A DNA stretch of 49,441 bases from Candidatus Rokuibacteriota bacterium (GTDB taxonomy: Bacteria; Methylomirabilota; Methylomirabilia; Rokubacteriales; CSP1-6): positions 1-49,441 of the forward strand of contig JACPIQ010000109.1 in NCBI GenBank assembly GCA_016188005.1, given 5' to 3'. Both the position numbers and the translations under genes were made by a program. Positions 27,186-36,461 of the stretch are shown in pieces; position 1 is the first letter of the stretch, and each line of letters starts with the position of its first letter. The notes beneath the pieces are model-generated. The model was not told where the DNA came from, did no database searches, and saw only the letters and a program-made list of their open reading frames with translations.

Positions 27186-28331
27186 TCACCGGAGCAGTCC
27201 CTGGGCGATCAGGTTCTTGAGCACGTGCGTCGTCCCGCCACCGATGCCGAAGACCCGGGCATCCCGCATGAAACGCTCGACCGGGTGCTCGCGCATGTAC
27301 CCGTGGCCCCCGTGGAGCTGCACGACGTCGGTCGTCACCCGCATGACCGCCTCGTTCGCCGCCAGCTTCGCCATGGCCACCTTCCCGAGGTCCGGCGTGC
27401 CGTGGTCCGCGAGCCAGGCCGCCTGGTAGACGAGCAGGCGCGCCGCCTCGACCTGGGTCGCCAGCTCGGCGAGCTGCCACCGGATCCCCTGGAACTCGAC
27501 GACGCGTCGCCCGAACGCCTGGCGCTCGGCGACGTAGCGGATGCCGTGCTCGAGCGCGCCCTGGGCGAGGCCGATCGAGGTCGCGGCGTTCGCGAGGCGG
27601 TCCAGGCCGAGGGACCGGGTCAGCGTCCGGTAGGCCTGTCCCGCCTGGCCGAGGAGCGCCTCGCCGCCCACCCGGCACCCCTCGAGGCGGATCTCCTGCG
27701 TGAGGCTCGCACGGACGCCGAGCTTGCGGTGGCGGGGGCCGATGACGAGCCCCGGCGTCCCGGCCTCCACCACGAAGGCGCTGATCCCCTCGCCGCGCCG
27801 TCCACCCGGGGCCGTGCGCGCGATGACGACATAGGTCGAGGCCACGCCCGCGTTGGTGATGAAGCACTTGCCGCCGTCGAGCGCCCAGCCGCCGTCCGCC
27901 GGCCGCGCCACCGTGCGAATCGCGGCCGCATCGGAGCCGGCCTCGGGCTCGGTGAGCGCCATCGCCCCCAGCCCCGTGCCCCGCGCGAGCGGCACGAGGT
28001 GGCGTTCCTGCTGGGCGCGGCTCGCCGCGGTCAGCAGGTAGCGCACGACGTGGTAATGGCCCTGGAGCGTGAAGGCCGTCGCCGCGTCCACGCGCCCGAC
28101 CTGCTCGAGCATGAGCACCAGCCCCATGTTGCCGGCACCGGCGCCCCCGAGCTCCTCCGGGACGATGACGCCGGTGAGCCCCGCCGCGCCGAGCTTCGGC
28201 ACGAGCCCTGCCGGGAACTCCTCGAGCTCGTCGTGACGGGCGGCGAGCGGGGCGAGCTCCTTCTCCGCGAATTGGCGGACCGTGTGGCTGAGGAGCCGCT
28301 GGTCCTCGGCGAGCGTGAATCCCAGCGTCAC
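27186..28331 (-). CDS. Acyl-CoA dehydrogenase family protein, catalytic Glu replaced
   Basis: A 381-residue FAD-dependent acyl-CoA dehydrogenase with the standard segments ALTEPEAGSDAAAIRTVA (flavin loop), GGKCFITNAG, RQAFGRRVVEFQGI and LHGGHGYMREHPVERFMRDA. Where the medium- and short-chain enzymes have YEGTxxIQ with the catalytic base Glu, this protein has GIGGGTTHV, so the base at that position is Gly. As in isovaleryl-CoA dehydrogenase, the base may be provided from another helix, or the protein may be catalytically altered. The GTG start overlaps the upstream TRAP binding-protein stop (GTGA). It is the last gene of the nine-gene operon. Confidence 0.88.
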   Translation of the reverse strand: MTLGFTLAEDQRLLSHTVRQFAEKELAPLAARHDELEEFPAGLVPKLGAAGLTGVIVPEELGGAGAGNMGLVLMLEQVGRVDAATAFTLQGHYHVVRYLLTAASRAQQERHLVPLARGTGLGAMALTEPEAGSDAAAIRTVARPADGGWALDGGKCFITNAGVASTYVVIARTAPGGRRGEGISAFVVEAGTPGLVIGPRHRKLGVRASLTQEIRLEGCRVGGEALLGQAGQAYRTLTRSLGLDRLANAATSIGLAQGALEHGIRYVAERQAFGRRVVEFQGIRWQLAELATQVEAARLLVYQAAWLADHGTPDLGKVAMAKLAANEAVMRVTTDVVQLHGGHGYMREHPVERFMRDARVFGIGGGTTHVLKNLIAQGLLR

Positions 28332-29287
28332 TTCAGGAGCCCCTTCTCCCGGTAGAAGCGCTCGGCGCCCGGATGGACGGGGAGGATGAGGTTCCGGGCG
28401 GAGATCTCGGGCGTCGTGACCGCCCAGTGGCGGTCCGACTTGCCCAGCTCAGGCTGGCCGGCGAAGATGCCCGCCACGATGTTGTAGGCGATGTCGGCCG
28501 GGAACTTCGAGCGGACCACCACGAGGTTCGGCGTGGCGGCGGTCACGACCTGGTAGTCGAAGCCCTGGAACCAGCCGGTGGGCACCACGAAGCGCCTGTA
28601 GTCGGGGAACTTCGCGGTCACCTTCTGGACGTCCTCCTCGCTGAGACCGAGGAGCTTGACCCCGCGCGAGCCTGTCGACATGTCGACGACGGCGGGCTGG
28701 GGATCGGGGCCCACCTTGAAGGCCCCGTCGACCTTGCCGTCCTTGAAGGCGTCCACCATCTCCCGGATGGGCAGGTACTGGGCCCGGAAGTCACGGTCCA
28801 TGTCGAGACCGATCGCCTCGAACACGTGCTTCACCATCGCGTGGTCACCGCTGCCCTTGACGCCGAACGCGACCTTCTTGCCCTTGAGCTCGTAGACGGT
28901 CTTCACCGTCGAGTCCTTCGGCACCTGGAAGTGAAAGCCGATGGGGTGGCCGAAGGCGAGCAGGATCCGGAGGTCGTCCTTCTTGTCGGTGCCCCGCCCG
29001 GAGTAGGACGCGTAGGCGACGGAGCCGACGACCGTGGCGACCTGCGCCTGGTCGGAGGAGAGGAGCCGGATGTTCTCCGGGGAGCCGGCGGTCGGCACGG
29101 CCGTGAGGAAGATGTCGGGATGGGCCTTGTTGACTGCACGGGCCGCACCGGCGCCGAAGATGTAGTAGTAGCCGGACTCGCTGGCGGTCGCCAGCACGAA
29201 GCGCTGCGGGCCGGCGGCCCAGGCAAGGCCGCCGAGGGCGGCGATCACGGCCAGCACCAGGGAGACGAGGCGTCCGATTCTCGGCAT
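28328..29287 (-). CDS. TAXI-family TRAP transporter solute-binding protein
   Basis: A 319-residue periplasmic protein with a signal peptide (LVSLVLAVIAALGGLAWA) and the TAXI/NMT1-like mature start FVLATASESGYYYIFGAGAA. Further features are ATVVGSVAYASYSGRG and the C-terminal LPVHPGAERFYREKGLL typical of TAXI proteins. TAXI-TRAP systems use an ion gradient to import organic acids (glutamate, 2-oxoglutarate and others are known). The gene lies 20 bp after the fused permease gene with GGAGG before its ATG, and its stop overlaps the next acyl-CoA dehydrogenase. Its ligand is probably the acid degraded by the surrounding enzymes. Confidence 0.9.
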   Translation of the reverse strand: MPRIGRLVSLVLAVIAALGGLAWAAGPQRFVLATASESGYYYIFGAGAARAVNKAHPDIFLTAVPTAGSPENIRLLSSDQAQVATVVGSVAYASYSGRGTDKKDDLRILLAFGHPIGFHFQVPKDSTVKTVYELKGKKVAFGVKGSGDHAMVKHVFEAIGLDMDRDFRAQYLPIREMVDAFKDGKVDGAFKVGPDPQPAVVDMSTGSRGVKLLGLSEEDVQKVTAKFPDYRRFVVPTGWFQGFDYQVVTAATPNLVVVRSKFPADIAYNIVAGIFAGQPELGKSDRHWAVTTPEISARNLILPVHPGAERFYREKGLLK

Positions 29288-29307
29288 GGGAACCTCCGTG
29301 TTGAGGG

Positions 29308-31233
29308 TCAGGTCGCGGGCTCGATGCCCGCCTCCGGGGCGGTGCGTCTTCGCCACAGGTCCAGGAACTGCACGAGGGCCAGGAGGGCGAGCGCGGCCCA
29401 GCCGACGGCCACGACCGCGGAGGCGCCCAGTGGGCCCCGCCCGCTCATCCCGGCCACCAGGAGTCCGACGGCCGCGATGCCGGCAAGCGCCCGGCGGCGG
29501 CCGTTGAGAGGCGTCAGGAGGAATCCCTCGAAGGCGGCGGCCAGGGCGAGCACGAAGAGCAACCCCACGGCGGCCGCCGCGAGGAGCTCCGCTGCGGAGC
29601 CGCGCAGGAGGAAGGCCGGCGAGTAGACGAACAGGAACGGGAAGGCGAAGCCGACCAGCGACACGCGCATCGCCGTCCAGCAGGTAGGGATGAACCGCGA
29701 GCCCGAGATGCCGGAGGCGATGGCGACGGTCATGGCGGTCGGTGGCGTGATGTCCGCCAGCACGCCGAAGTAGAAGACGAACAGGTGGGCCGCGAGCGGG
29801 GTGATGCCGAGCTGCACGAGCGACGGCGCCACCAGGATCGCCACGATCAGGTAGGTCGGCACGGTCGGGAGCGCCGTGCCCAGCACGAGCGAGGCGATCA
29901 TCGTGAGGAACAGGAGCGGCAGGAGGTGGCCGCCGACGGCGTCGATCAGGAGCCACGAGAGGTTGATCGCGAGCCCCGTGATGTTCACCATGCCGACCAG
30001 GATCCCAACGGCGGCGAGGATCGTCACGACCATGAGGCTGCCCTGCACGCCGCGGTGGAGCGCGCCCAGCAGCCGCCCGAGGTTCAGCGTGCGCTCGAGC
30101 CAGAGGCTCCGGCCCAGCTCGATCGCCACCAGCGTGACGAGCGCCCAGAACGCCGCGGAGCCCGGTGAGCTCTCCTGGACGGCCAGGAGGTAGACGAGCA
30201 CGGCCGGCGGCGCGAGCATGTACCAGGCGGACCGGAGCGTCGCGCCCAGGCGCGGGAGGGTCGCGGGGTCGATCCCCCGAATGCCGCTGCGGCCGGCGGC
30301 GAAGTCGATGCTGACGAAGAGCGAGAGGTAGTAGAAGACGGCCGGCAGCGCCGCGGCCAGCGCGATCTTGATGTAGGAGATGCCCAGGATGTCCGCCATG
30401 ATGAAGACCGCGGCCCCCATGATCGGCGGCATGATCTGGCCGCCGACCGACGCCGAGGCCTCGACGGCCGCGGCGTACTGCGCCGAGTAGCCCGACTTCC
30501 TGATGAGCGGGATCGTGAGCGGCCCGACGGCGCCGACGTTGGCGACCGCGCTCCCCGAGATCATCCCGAAGAGGCTCGAGCCGACCACGGCGATCTTCGC
30601 CCCGCCGCCCCGGAAGCGCCCGAGGATCGCCTCGCTCACCTCGATGAAGAGCCGGGCGGCGCCGAACTCGTTCAGCACGGCGCCGAAGATCAGGAGGACC
30701 ACGAGGAAGCGCGCGGCGATGCCGGTGAGGCTCCCGAACATCCCCTCGTTGTACATGTAGGTGAGCGACATCAGGCGGCTCAGCGAGACCGACGGGTGGC
30801 CCCACACGCCGGGCAGCACATCGCCGTAGAGCGCGTAGAGGCCACCCGCCAGGACGAGGGCGGGGATGGCCCAGCCGCTCGTCCGCCGGCACCCCTCGAC
30901 GACCAGCAGCACGGCGATGCCGCCCATCACGTAGTCGAGCCGGGTCGGGTCGGTCGTCCGGTCCAGGAAGTCCTCGGCGTTGAGGGCGGCGTAGAGGAAG
31001 ACGGCGGCGCTCAGCGCCGCCAGGAGGCCGTCGACGAGGCGGGACCACGGCCGTCCCGACCAGCGGCGGGCGGCGGGGAAGGTCAGGAAGACGAGGGGGA
31101 AGAGGAGCGCCAGCAGGACCGGCCGCTCCACCATCGGCGTGAGGGTGCCGAACCCGGCGGCGTGCAGCGTGTAGCCGACGGCGCCGAGGCTGAGCGCGCC
31201 GACGACGACGTCCTTCGGCCCCGGGCGCTTCAC
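29308..31233 (-). CDS. TRAP transporter fused permease (DctQM-type, 4TM-12TM)
   Basis: A 641-residue membrane protein with many hydrophobic helices. It carries the TAXI-TRAP fused-permease hallmarks MFGSLTGIAARFLVVLLIFG, SSLFGMISGSAVANVGAVGP, SASVGGQIMPPIMGAAVFIM and VLADITPPTAMTVAIASGIS. The small and large subunits of classical TRAP systems are joined in one chain, as usual for TAXI systems. The GTG at 31233 overlaps the upstream acyl-CoA dehydrogenase stop (GTGA); a much longer in-frame reading to 32037 is an antisense-like extension through that gene. It works with the binding protein encoded 20 bp downstream. Confidence 0.92.
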   Translation of the reverse strand: MKRPGPKDVVVGALSLGAVGYTLHAAGFGTLTPMVERPVLLALLFPLVFLTFPAARRWSGRPWSRLVDGLLAALSAAVFLYAALNAEDFLDRTTDPTRLDYVMGGIAVLLVVEGCRRTSGWAIPALVLAGGLYALYGDVLPGVWGHPSVSLSRLMSLTYMYNEGMFGSLTGIAARFLVVLLIFGAVLNEFGAARLFIEVSEAILGRFRGGGAKIAVVGSSLFGMISGSAVANVGAVGPLTIPLIRKSGYSAQYAAAVEASASVGGQIMPPIMGAAVFIMADILGISYIKIALAAALPAVFYYLSLFVSIDFAAGRSGIRGIDPATLPRLGATLRSAWYMLAPPAVLVYLLAVQESSPGSAAFWALVTLVAIELGRSLWLERTLNLGRLLGALHRGVQGSLMVVTILAAVGILVGMVNITGLAINLSWLLIDAVGGHLLPLLFLTMIASLVLGTALPTVPTYLIVAILVAPSLVQLGITPLAAHLFVFYFGVLADITPPTAMTVAIASGISGSRFIPTCWTAMRVSLVGFAFPFLFVYSPAFLLRGSAAELLAAAAVGLLFVLALAAAFEGFLLTPLNGRRRALAGIAAVGLLVAGMSGRGPLGASAVVAVGWAALALLALVQFLDLWRRRTAPEAGIEPAT

Positions 31234-32390
31234 CGGCGGTTCGCGGGCTTCCAGCCGAGGGCGTCCTCGGCGACGATCACCTTCTGGATGTTGTTGGTCC
31301 CCTCGCCGACGAGGCCGACGATCGAGTCGGCCAGGTACCGGCTCACCGGATACTCGTCGGTGTAGCTGTACGCGCCCAGGATCCGCACCGCCGACTCGGC
31401 CGCGCGGAAGGCGACCTCGCCGGCATGGTACTTCGCCATCGAGGCCTCCAGCGAGGCCGGGCGCCCCTGGTCCAGGCGCCAGGCGGCCTCCCAGGTGAGC
31501 AGCCGGGCCGTCCTGACCGCCACCGCCGTCGTGGCGATCGGGTCCTGGACCATCTGGAACTCGCCGATCCGCCGCCCGAACTGCTCGCGCTCGTTCGCGT
31601 AGCGGACCATCTCGTCGAGCGCCGCCTGGGCGATCCCGACCGACCGCGCCGCCACGCAGACGCGGCCGTACTGGATGCCGCGGGCCATCACCTTGAAGCC
31701 GCCCCCCTCGGCGCCCAGTAGGTTCGCGGCGGGGACCCGGCACTCCTCGAAGACCAGCTCGCCCGTCGGCGAGGCGCGGTAGCCGAACTTGTGCCGGGTC
31801 TCGCGCGTCGCGAGACCGGCGGAGCGCCGCTCGACGATGAAGGCCGAGGTGCCGGTGTGGCGCTGACTCGGGTCGGTCTTCGCGAAGACGACCCCGGCGT
31901 CGAAGACGGGCGCCTGGGTGATCCAGCACTTCGTCCCGTTCAGCACGTAGTCCGTCCCGTCGCGCCGGGCGGTCGTCTGCATGGCGGCGGTGTCGGTGCC
32001 GGCGTTGGGCTCGGTCAGGCCGTAGCAGCCAAGCCACTCGCCGGCGATGAGGCGCGGGATGTAGCGCTCTTTCTGCGCCTCGGTGCCGGCGAGCAGGATC
32101 GTGTGCGGCACGGTCATCCCCTGCATGTTGAAGAGGGTGCCGAGCGCGGCGTGGGCGGCGGAGACCTCCTCGGCGATCAGCATGTGGGCCAGGTAGCCGA
32201 GCCCCGTGCCCCCGTAGGCGGGCGGGAAGGCCGCGCCGAACATCCCGAGCTCGCCCATCTCGCGCACGAGCTCTCGCGGGAAGGCCTCGGCCCGCTCGAG
32301 CTCGCGCGCCGCGGGGGCGATGCGCTTCCGGGCGAACTCCCGCGCCATCGCCCGGACCCCGCGGTGCTCCTCGCTCAGGTCGAAGTCCAT
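31230..32390 (-). CDS. Acyl-CoA dehydrogenase
   Basis: A 386-residue acyl-CoA dehydrogenase. It starts MDFDLSEEHRGVRAMAREFA and contains YGLTEPNAGTDTAAM, GTKCWITQAP, REQFGRRIGEFQMVQD and the catalytic-base motif LVGEGTNNIQKV with Glu present. It oxidises an acyl-CoA to the 2-enoyl-CoA and passes electrons to ETF. ATG 32390 has GGGAG upstream and begins at the conserved N-terminus; residues encoded up to 32459 do not resemble the family. It lies 34 bp after the acyl-CoA synthetase gene and overlaps the TRAP permease gene. Together with the other two paralogues it suggests a branched or multi-step acyl substrate. Confidence 0.92.
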   Translation of the reverse strand: MDFDLSEEHRGVRAMAREFARKRIAPAARELERAEAFPRELVREMGELGMFGAAFPPAYGGTGLGYLAHMLIAEEVSAAHAALGTLFNMQGMTVPHTILLAGTEAQKERYIPRLIAGEWLGCYGLTEPNAGTDTAAMQTTARRDGTDYVLNGTKCWITQAPVFDAGVVFAKTDPSQRHTGTSAFIVERRSAGLATRETRHKFGYRASPTGELVFEECRVPAANLLGAEGGGFKVMARGIQYGRVCVAARSVGIAQAALDEMVRYANEREQFGRRIGEFQMVQDPIATTAVAVRTARLLTWEAAWRLDQGRPASLEASMAKYHAGEVAFRAAESAVRILGAYSYTDEYPVSRYLADSIVGLVGEGTNNIQKVIVAEDALGWKPANRR

Positions 32391-32424
32391 CGCTCCCTCC
32401 CCCGGTCGGCCGGCGGCGCCCCGC

Positions 32425-34527
32425 TCACGCTGAGGGGCCGTGGCCGACGACGCGGACATCCACCGCCGTCACGCCGCGCCCCTCCGGCAGGAGGAGGAGC
32501 GGGTTGGCATCGAGCTCGGCCACGAGGCCGCCGGCCTCCTGCAGGAGCGCTGACAGGCCGAGCAGCGCGCCGACGAGGGCGGCGCGATCGCGGGGCGGCT
32601 GACCGCGGAGGCCGTCGAGGATGCGCGCGCCGGCGATCTCCCGCGTCATCGCCTCGGCCTCGGCGGCCCCGAGCGGTGGCAGGCGGTGCACCACGTCGCG
32701 CAGGACTTCGACGAAGACGCCGCCCAGCCCGAAGGTCACGACGGGCCCGAACTGGGGGTCGAGGGCGGCCCCCACGAGGGCCTCGACCCCGCCCTCGACC
32801 ATCTCCTGGACCAGCAGCCCCTCCACGCTCCCCGGCGGCAGGCCGGCACCGAGGGCAAGGAGCTCGCGCGCGGCCTTCTCCACGGCGGCCCCCGGCGCCA
32901 GGCCGAGGCGGACCGCCCCGGCGTCGGTCTTGTGGGTGAGGGCGGCGGAGAGGAGCTTCAGGGCGACGGGGCCGCCGAGGTCGAGGGCGGCCCGGCGCGC
33001 GGCGCGGGCCGTCTTGACGATCGCCTCCCGCGGGCCCGGGATGCCGAAGCACGCGAGGAGCTCCCGCGCCCGGGCGTAGGGCAGGAGGCCGCCCCTGGCG
33101 AGCGCGGCGCGGAGCGGCGGCGGCAGCGGCGGGCGCTGGGCGGCGGGCCCGGTCGGGACGGCCGCCGGCCGGCCCGCCTCCACCATGACGCGGAGCCCCG
33201 AGGCGAGGGCCGGCAGCGAGGCGTAGAGCGGGACGCCCGCCTCCCGCAGCACGGTACGGCCGTTCTCGACCAGCGAGCCGGCCAGCCAGCACACGGCCAG
33301 CGGCTTCTTGCCCTCGCGAGTGAAGCGCACGACGTCCTCGGCCAGCCGGCGGGCCGTCTCGGCGGGCGCCATGGTCAGGACGAGGGCGAGGCCGTCCACG
33401 ACCTCCTCGTCGGTGAGGATGGCGTAGGCGGCCTCGAGCAGCTGGGGCTCGGCGAAGATCTGCGCGGTGACGTCGACCGGGTTGTTGCAGGCGGCGAAGG
33501 GCGGCAGCGCCGCCGTGAGCGCCTCCCGCGTGGCGGCCGAGAACGAGGGGACGTCGAGGCCGGCCTGGCCGAGGTGGTCGGCGGCGAGGACGCCCGCGCC
33601 GCCAGAGCCGGTGAGGACGCCGATCCGCCGGCCCGGGAAGGTGCGGCCGCGGCTCAGGAGCCGGCAGGCATCGACCAGCTCCTCGATGTCGTGGACGGCG
33701 ATGACCCCGGCCTGGCGCAGCGCCGCCTCGTAGACGCGGTGCGACCCCGTGACCGAGGCCGTGTGCGAGAGCGCGGCGCGCGTCCCCGACTCCGTCCGGC
33801 CGGCCTTGAGCAGGACGATCGGCTTGCCGAGCCGGTGGGCGAGGTCGGCGACGCCGAAGAGCTTCCGGCCGTCGCGGAAGCCCTCGATGTAGCCGCCGAT
33901 CACCCGGGTCCGCTCGTCGGGGAGGAGCGCCTCCATGTAGTCGAGCGACTCGACGACCGCCTCGTTGCCGCTGGAAACGAAGTAGCTGAAGCCCAGCCCC
34001 TCGTCCTGCATCCGGTTGAAGATCGTCGTCCCCATGGCGCCGCTCTGGCTCACGAAGGCGATGGGCCCCGGCACCAGGTCCTGCTCGAGGGCGGCCGAGA
34101 AGGACGCGGCGAGCCGCTCCCAGACGTTGACGATGCCGACCGAGTTCGGCCCGCACACCGCGATGCCGTGCGCGCGGGCGATCAGCGCCACCTCGTCCTG
34201 GATCCGGGCGCCGTCCGCGCCGGTCTCGGCGAAGCCCGCGGTGAGGATCACCGCGGCGGGCACGCCGCGCGCGCCACAGGCCGTCATGGCGTCGGGGACC
34301 TTGGCCGCCGGCACGCAGACGACGGCCAGCTCGACGGGCCCGGGGATGGCCGCGAGCGACGGGTAGGCCGGAAGGCCCTGGACCTCGGTCGCGGTGGGAT
34401 TCACCGGGTAGATGGCGCCCCGGTAGGCGTGGCGGAGGAGGTACTTCTGCGGCCGACCGCTCACCTTGCGCGGGTCGCCGGAGGCCCCGAGGATGGCGAC
34501 CGAGCGGGCGCGGAGGAGCGCCTCCAT
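32425..34527 (-). CDS. NDP-forming acyl-CoA synthetase (ACD alpha-beta fusion)
   Basis: A 700-residue fused acetate/acyl-CoA ligase (ADP-forming). It starts with the CoA-binding domain (RSVAILGASGDPRKVSGRP). Succinyl-CoA-ligase-like domains follow (AVCGPNSVGIVN, AFVSQSGAMG), with the phosphohistidine segment AALSHTASVTGS near 255 and a second ligase domain (GSGGAGVLAADHLG). The ATP-grasp beta part is at the C-terminus (GPVALKLLSAALTHKTDAGAV, EMVEGGVEALVGAALDPQFG). It activates an imported carboxylic acid to its CoA ester, or runs backward to conserve energy as ATP. Placement between thiolase and dehydrogenase genes supports the activation role. The ATG at 34527 begins exactly at the conserved domain. 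Confidence 0.9.
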   Translation of the reverse strand: MEALLRARSVAILGASGDPRKVSGRPQKYLLRHAYRGAIYPVNPTATEVQGLPAYPSLAAIPGPVELAVVCVPAAKVPDAMTACGARGVPAAVILTAGFAETGADGARIQDEVALIARAHGIAVCGPNSVGIVNVWERLAASFSAALEQDLVPGPIAFVSQSGAMGTTIFNRMQDEGLGFSYFVSSGNEAVVESLDYMEALLPDERTRVIGGYIEGFRDGRKLFGVADLAHRLGKPIVLLKAGRTESGTRAALSHTASVTGSHRVYEAALRQAGVIAVHDIEELVDACRLLSRGRTFPGRRIGVLTGSGGAGVLAADHLGQAGLDVPSFSAATREALTAALPPFAACNNPVDVTAQIFAEPQLLEAAYAILTDEEVVDGLALVLTMAPAETARRLAEDVVRFTREGKKPLAVCWLAGSLVENGRTVLREAGVPLYASLPALASGLRVMVEAGRPAAVPTGPAAQRPPLPPPLRAALARGGLLPYARARELLACFGIPGPREAIVKTARAARRAALDLGGPVALKLLSAALTHKTDAGAVRLGLAPGAAVEKAARELLALGAGLPPGSVEGLLVQEMVEGGVEALVGAALDPQFGPVVTFGLGGVFVEVLRDVVHRLPPLGAAEAEAMTREIAGARILDGLRGQPPRDRAALVGALLGLSALLQEAGGLVAELDANPLLLLPEGRGVTAVDVRVVGHGPSA

Positions 34528-34564
34528 GCCGCGGGCCCGGACCGCGCCGCCACCGGCCCCCGTC

Positions 34565-35662
34565 TCAGCCAAGGCGCTCGATGACCATGCTGGCGCCGTG
34601 GCCGCCGTTGCCGCAGAGTGTGGCCAGGCCGTAGCGGCCGCCCGTGGCCTCCAGCGCGTGGACCAGGTAGAGAACGATCCGCGCGCCCGACATCCCGATG
34701 GGGTGGCCGAGGGCGATCGCGCCCCCCCAGACGTTGACCCGCTCCCGGTCGAGGCCGAGGTCGAGGAGCCTGCCCGTGGAGGCCACCGGCGCGATCGGGA
34801 AGTCGGCGGGCGCCATCGCCGCGGTCGCCGCGCCGAGGATCCGCGCGCGCGGCCGGAGGCCGAGCTCGCGGGCCCGCCCGGCGGTGGCGAGGACGAGCGC
34901 GCAGGCGCCGTCGGTGATCCCCGAGGCATTGCCGGCGCTGATGACCCCGTCCTTGCCGAAGGCGGGCGGCAGCCTGGCGAGCTTGTCCAGCGTCGTGTCG
35001 GCCCGCGCGTGCTCGTCCTCGGTGAGGGGAGCCGCATTCGCCCCCTTGCCCGGCACCGGGACCAGCATCCCGTCGATGTGGCCGTTCTTCCGGGCCAGCG
35101 CCGCCCGCGCCTGGCTCAGGCACGCCCACTCGTCCTGCTCGGTCCGGGTGAGGCCGTAGCGCTTGCCCACGGCGTCGCACAGCTCGCCCATGTGCTTGCC
35201 GGTGATCGGGTCGATGAACCCGTCCTTGAACATGGCGTCGACCAGGCTGCCGTGACCCATCCGTGCTCCCCACCGCGTCTCGAAGGAGAGGTACGGGATG
35301 CTGCTCATGTTCTCGCTGCCGCCGGCGACCGCCACCCCCCCGTCGCCCTCGCGCAGGGCGTAGCGGGCGTGCGTGACGGCCAGGAGCCCCGAGATGCATG
35401 CCTGCTGCATCGTGCTGACCGGCACCGACTCCGGCAGGCCGCCGGCGAGAGCCATGAGCCGCCCGGGGTTCGGGCCGTTGCCCGCCTGCCGGGCATGCCC
35501 CATCACGCACAGGTCGACCGCGTCCGCCGGCACGCCGGTGCGCGTGACGGCCTCGCGGATCGCCAGACCGCCCAGCTCCACCGCGCCGTGCGCGCGCAGG
35601 CCGCCGCCGAACTTGCCGATGGGTGTCCGGGCACCGCCCAGGATGACCACGTCGTCTGCCAT
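34565..35662 (-). CDS. Acetyl-CoA C-acyltransferase (thiolase)
   Basis: A 365-residue thiolase with the acylated Cys in STMQQACISGLLAV (C89), the NVWGGAIALGHPIGMSGAR motif containing the catalytic His, and LCGNGGHGASMV with the second Cys. It cleaves 3-oxoacyl-CoA with CoA, releasing acetyl-CoA, or runs in reverse. The length is slightly short of the usual 390 residues but all catalytic motifs are in place. The start ATG 35662 lies 10 bp after the enoyl-CoA hydratase stop. It completes the beta-oxidation set in this operon. Confidence 0.92.
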   Translation of the reverse strand: MADDVVILGGARTPIGKFGGGLRAHGAVELGGLAIREAVTRTGVPADAVDLCVMGHARQAGNGPNPGRLMALAGGLPESVPVSTMQQACISGLLAVTHARYALREGDGGVAVAGGSENMSSIPYLSFETRWGARMGHGSLVDAMFKDGFIDPITGKHMGELCDAVGKRYGLTRTEQDEWACLSQARAALARKNGHIDGMLVPVPGKGANAAPLTEDEHARADTTLDKLARLPPAFGKDGVISAGNASGITDGACALVLATAGRARELGLRPRARILGAATAAMAPADFPIAPVASTGRLLDLGLDRERVNVWGGAIALGHPIGMSGARIVLYLVHALEATGGRYGLATLCGNGGHGASMVIERLG

Positions 35663-35672
35663 CGTCTCCCTC

Positions 35673-36461
35673 CTACTCGCCCGTGAACCGGGCGGCTCGC
35701 TTCTCGAGGAACGCGCGGACGCCCTCCGCCTTGTCGGCCGTCCCGCAGCACATCGCGAACAGCATGCGCTCGAGGTCGCCCCCGGCCTCGACGCCGAGCT
35801 CCCGGCTCGCCAGCACCGCCTCCTTGGCCGCACGGAGGGCGAGCGGCGGGCGCTGCGCGAGCGTGTCGGCGAGCGCCTGCGCCTCCGCCCGGAGCCGCTC
35901 GTGGCCGGCCACGCGGTTGACGAGGCCCCACGCGAGCGCCGTCGGGGCGTCGATCGGCTCGCCGGTCAGCACCATCTCCATCGCCCGGCCCCACCCCACG
36001 AATCGGGCGAGGCGTTGCGTGCCGCCGTTGCCGGGGATGATCCCGAGCTTGATCTCGGGCAGGCCGAGGCGGGCACGCTCCGAGGCGACCCTGAGCGTGC
36101 ACGCCATGGCGAGCTCGAGCCCGCCGCCCAGGGCGACGCCGTTGATGGCGGCGACCGTCGGCTTGTCCAGGCCCTCGAGCCGCGCCGCGAGCGCGCGGCG
36201 GCCGCCGCCGTCGGGCCGTGACTCCGTCGCGAGCGTCCGCACCTGGAGCTCCTGGATGTCGGCCCCGGCGATGAAGGCGCGGTCGCCGGCGCCCGTGAGG
36301 ACGACGGCGCGCACGGCCGCGTCCCCGGCCGCCCGCTCGACGGCCTCCGCCAGCCCACGGACCGTCGCCCGGTCGAGCGCGTTGAGCGCCGCCGCCCGGT
36401 CGACGGTGATCCAGGCCGTCGACCCGCTCAGCTCGTAGCGGACCGGCGGCTCACTGCTCAT
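35673..36461 (-). CDS. Enoyl-CoA hydratase/isomerase family protein
   Basis: A 262-residue crotonase-fold enzyme. The oxyanion-hole segment FIAGADIQEL, the catalytic Glu in NGVALGGGLELAMAC (E116) and the second Glu in LGLPEIKLGIIPG (E136), followed by NGGTQRLAR, match classical enoyl-CoA hydratase, so both acid-base residues are present. It adds water to 2-enoyl-CoA. Its start overlaps the end of the 3-hydroxyacyl-CoA dehydrogenase gene by 11 bp, and it is followed by the thiolase, giving the steps of beta-oxidation in consecutive genes. Confidence 0.93.
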   Translation of the reverse strand: MSSEPPVRYELSGSTAWITVDRAAALNALDRATVRGLAEAVERAAGDAAVRAVVLTGAGDRAFIAGADIQELQVRTLATESRPDGGGRRALAARLEGLDKPTVAAINGVALGGGLELAMACTLRVASERARLGLPEIKLGIIPGNGGTQRLARFVGWGRAMEMVLTGEPIDAPTALAWGLVNRVAGHERLRAEAQALADTLAQRPPLALRAAKEAVLASRELGVEAGGDLERMLFAMCCGTADKAEGVRAFLEKRAARFTGE

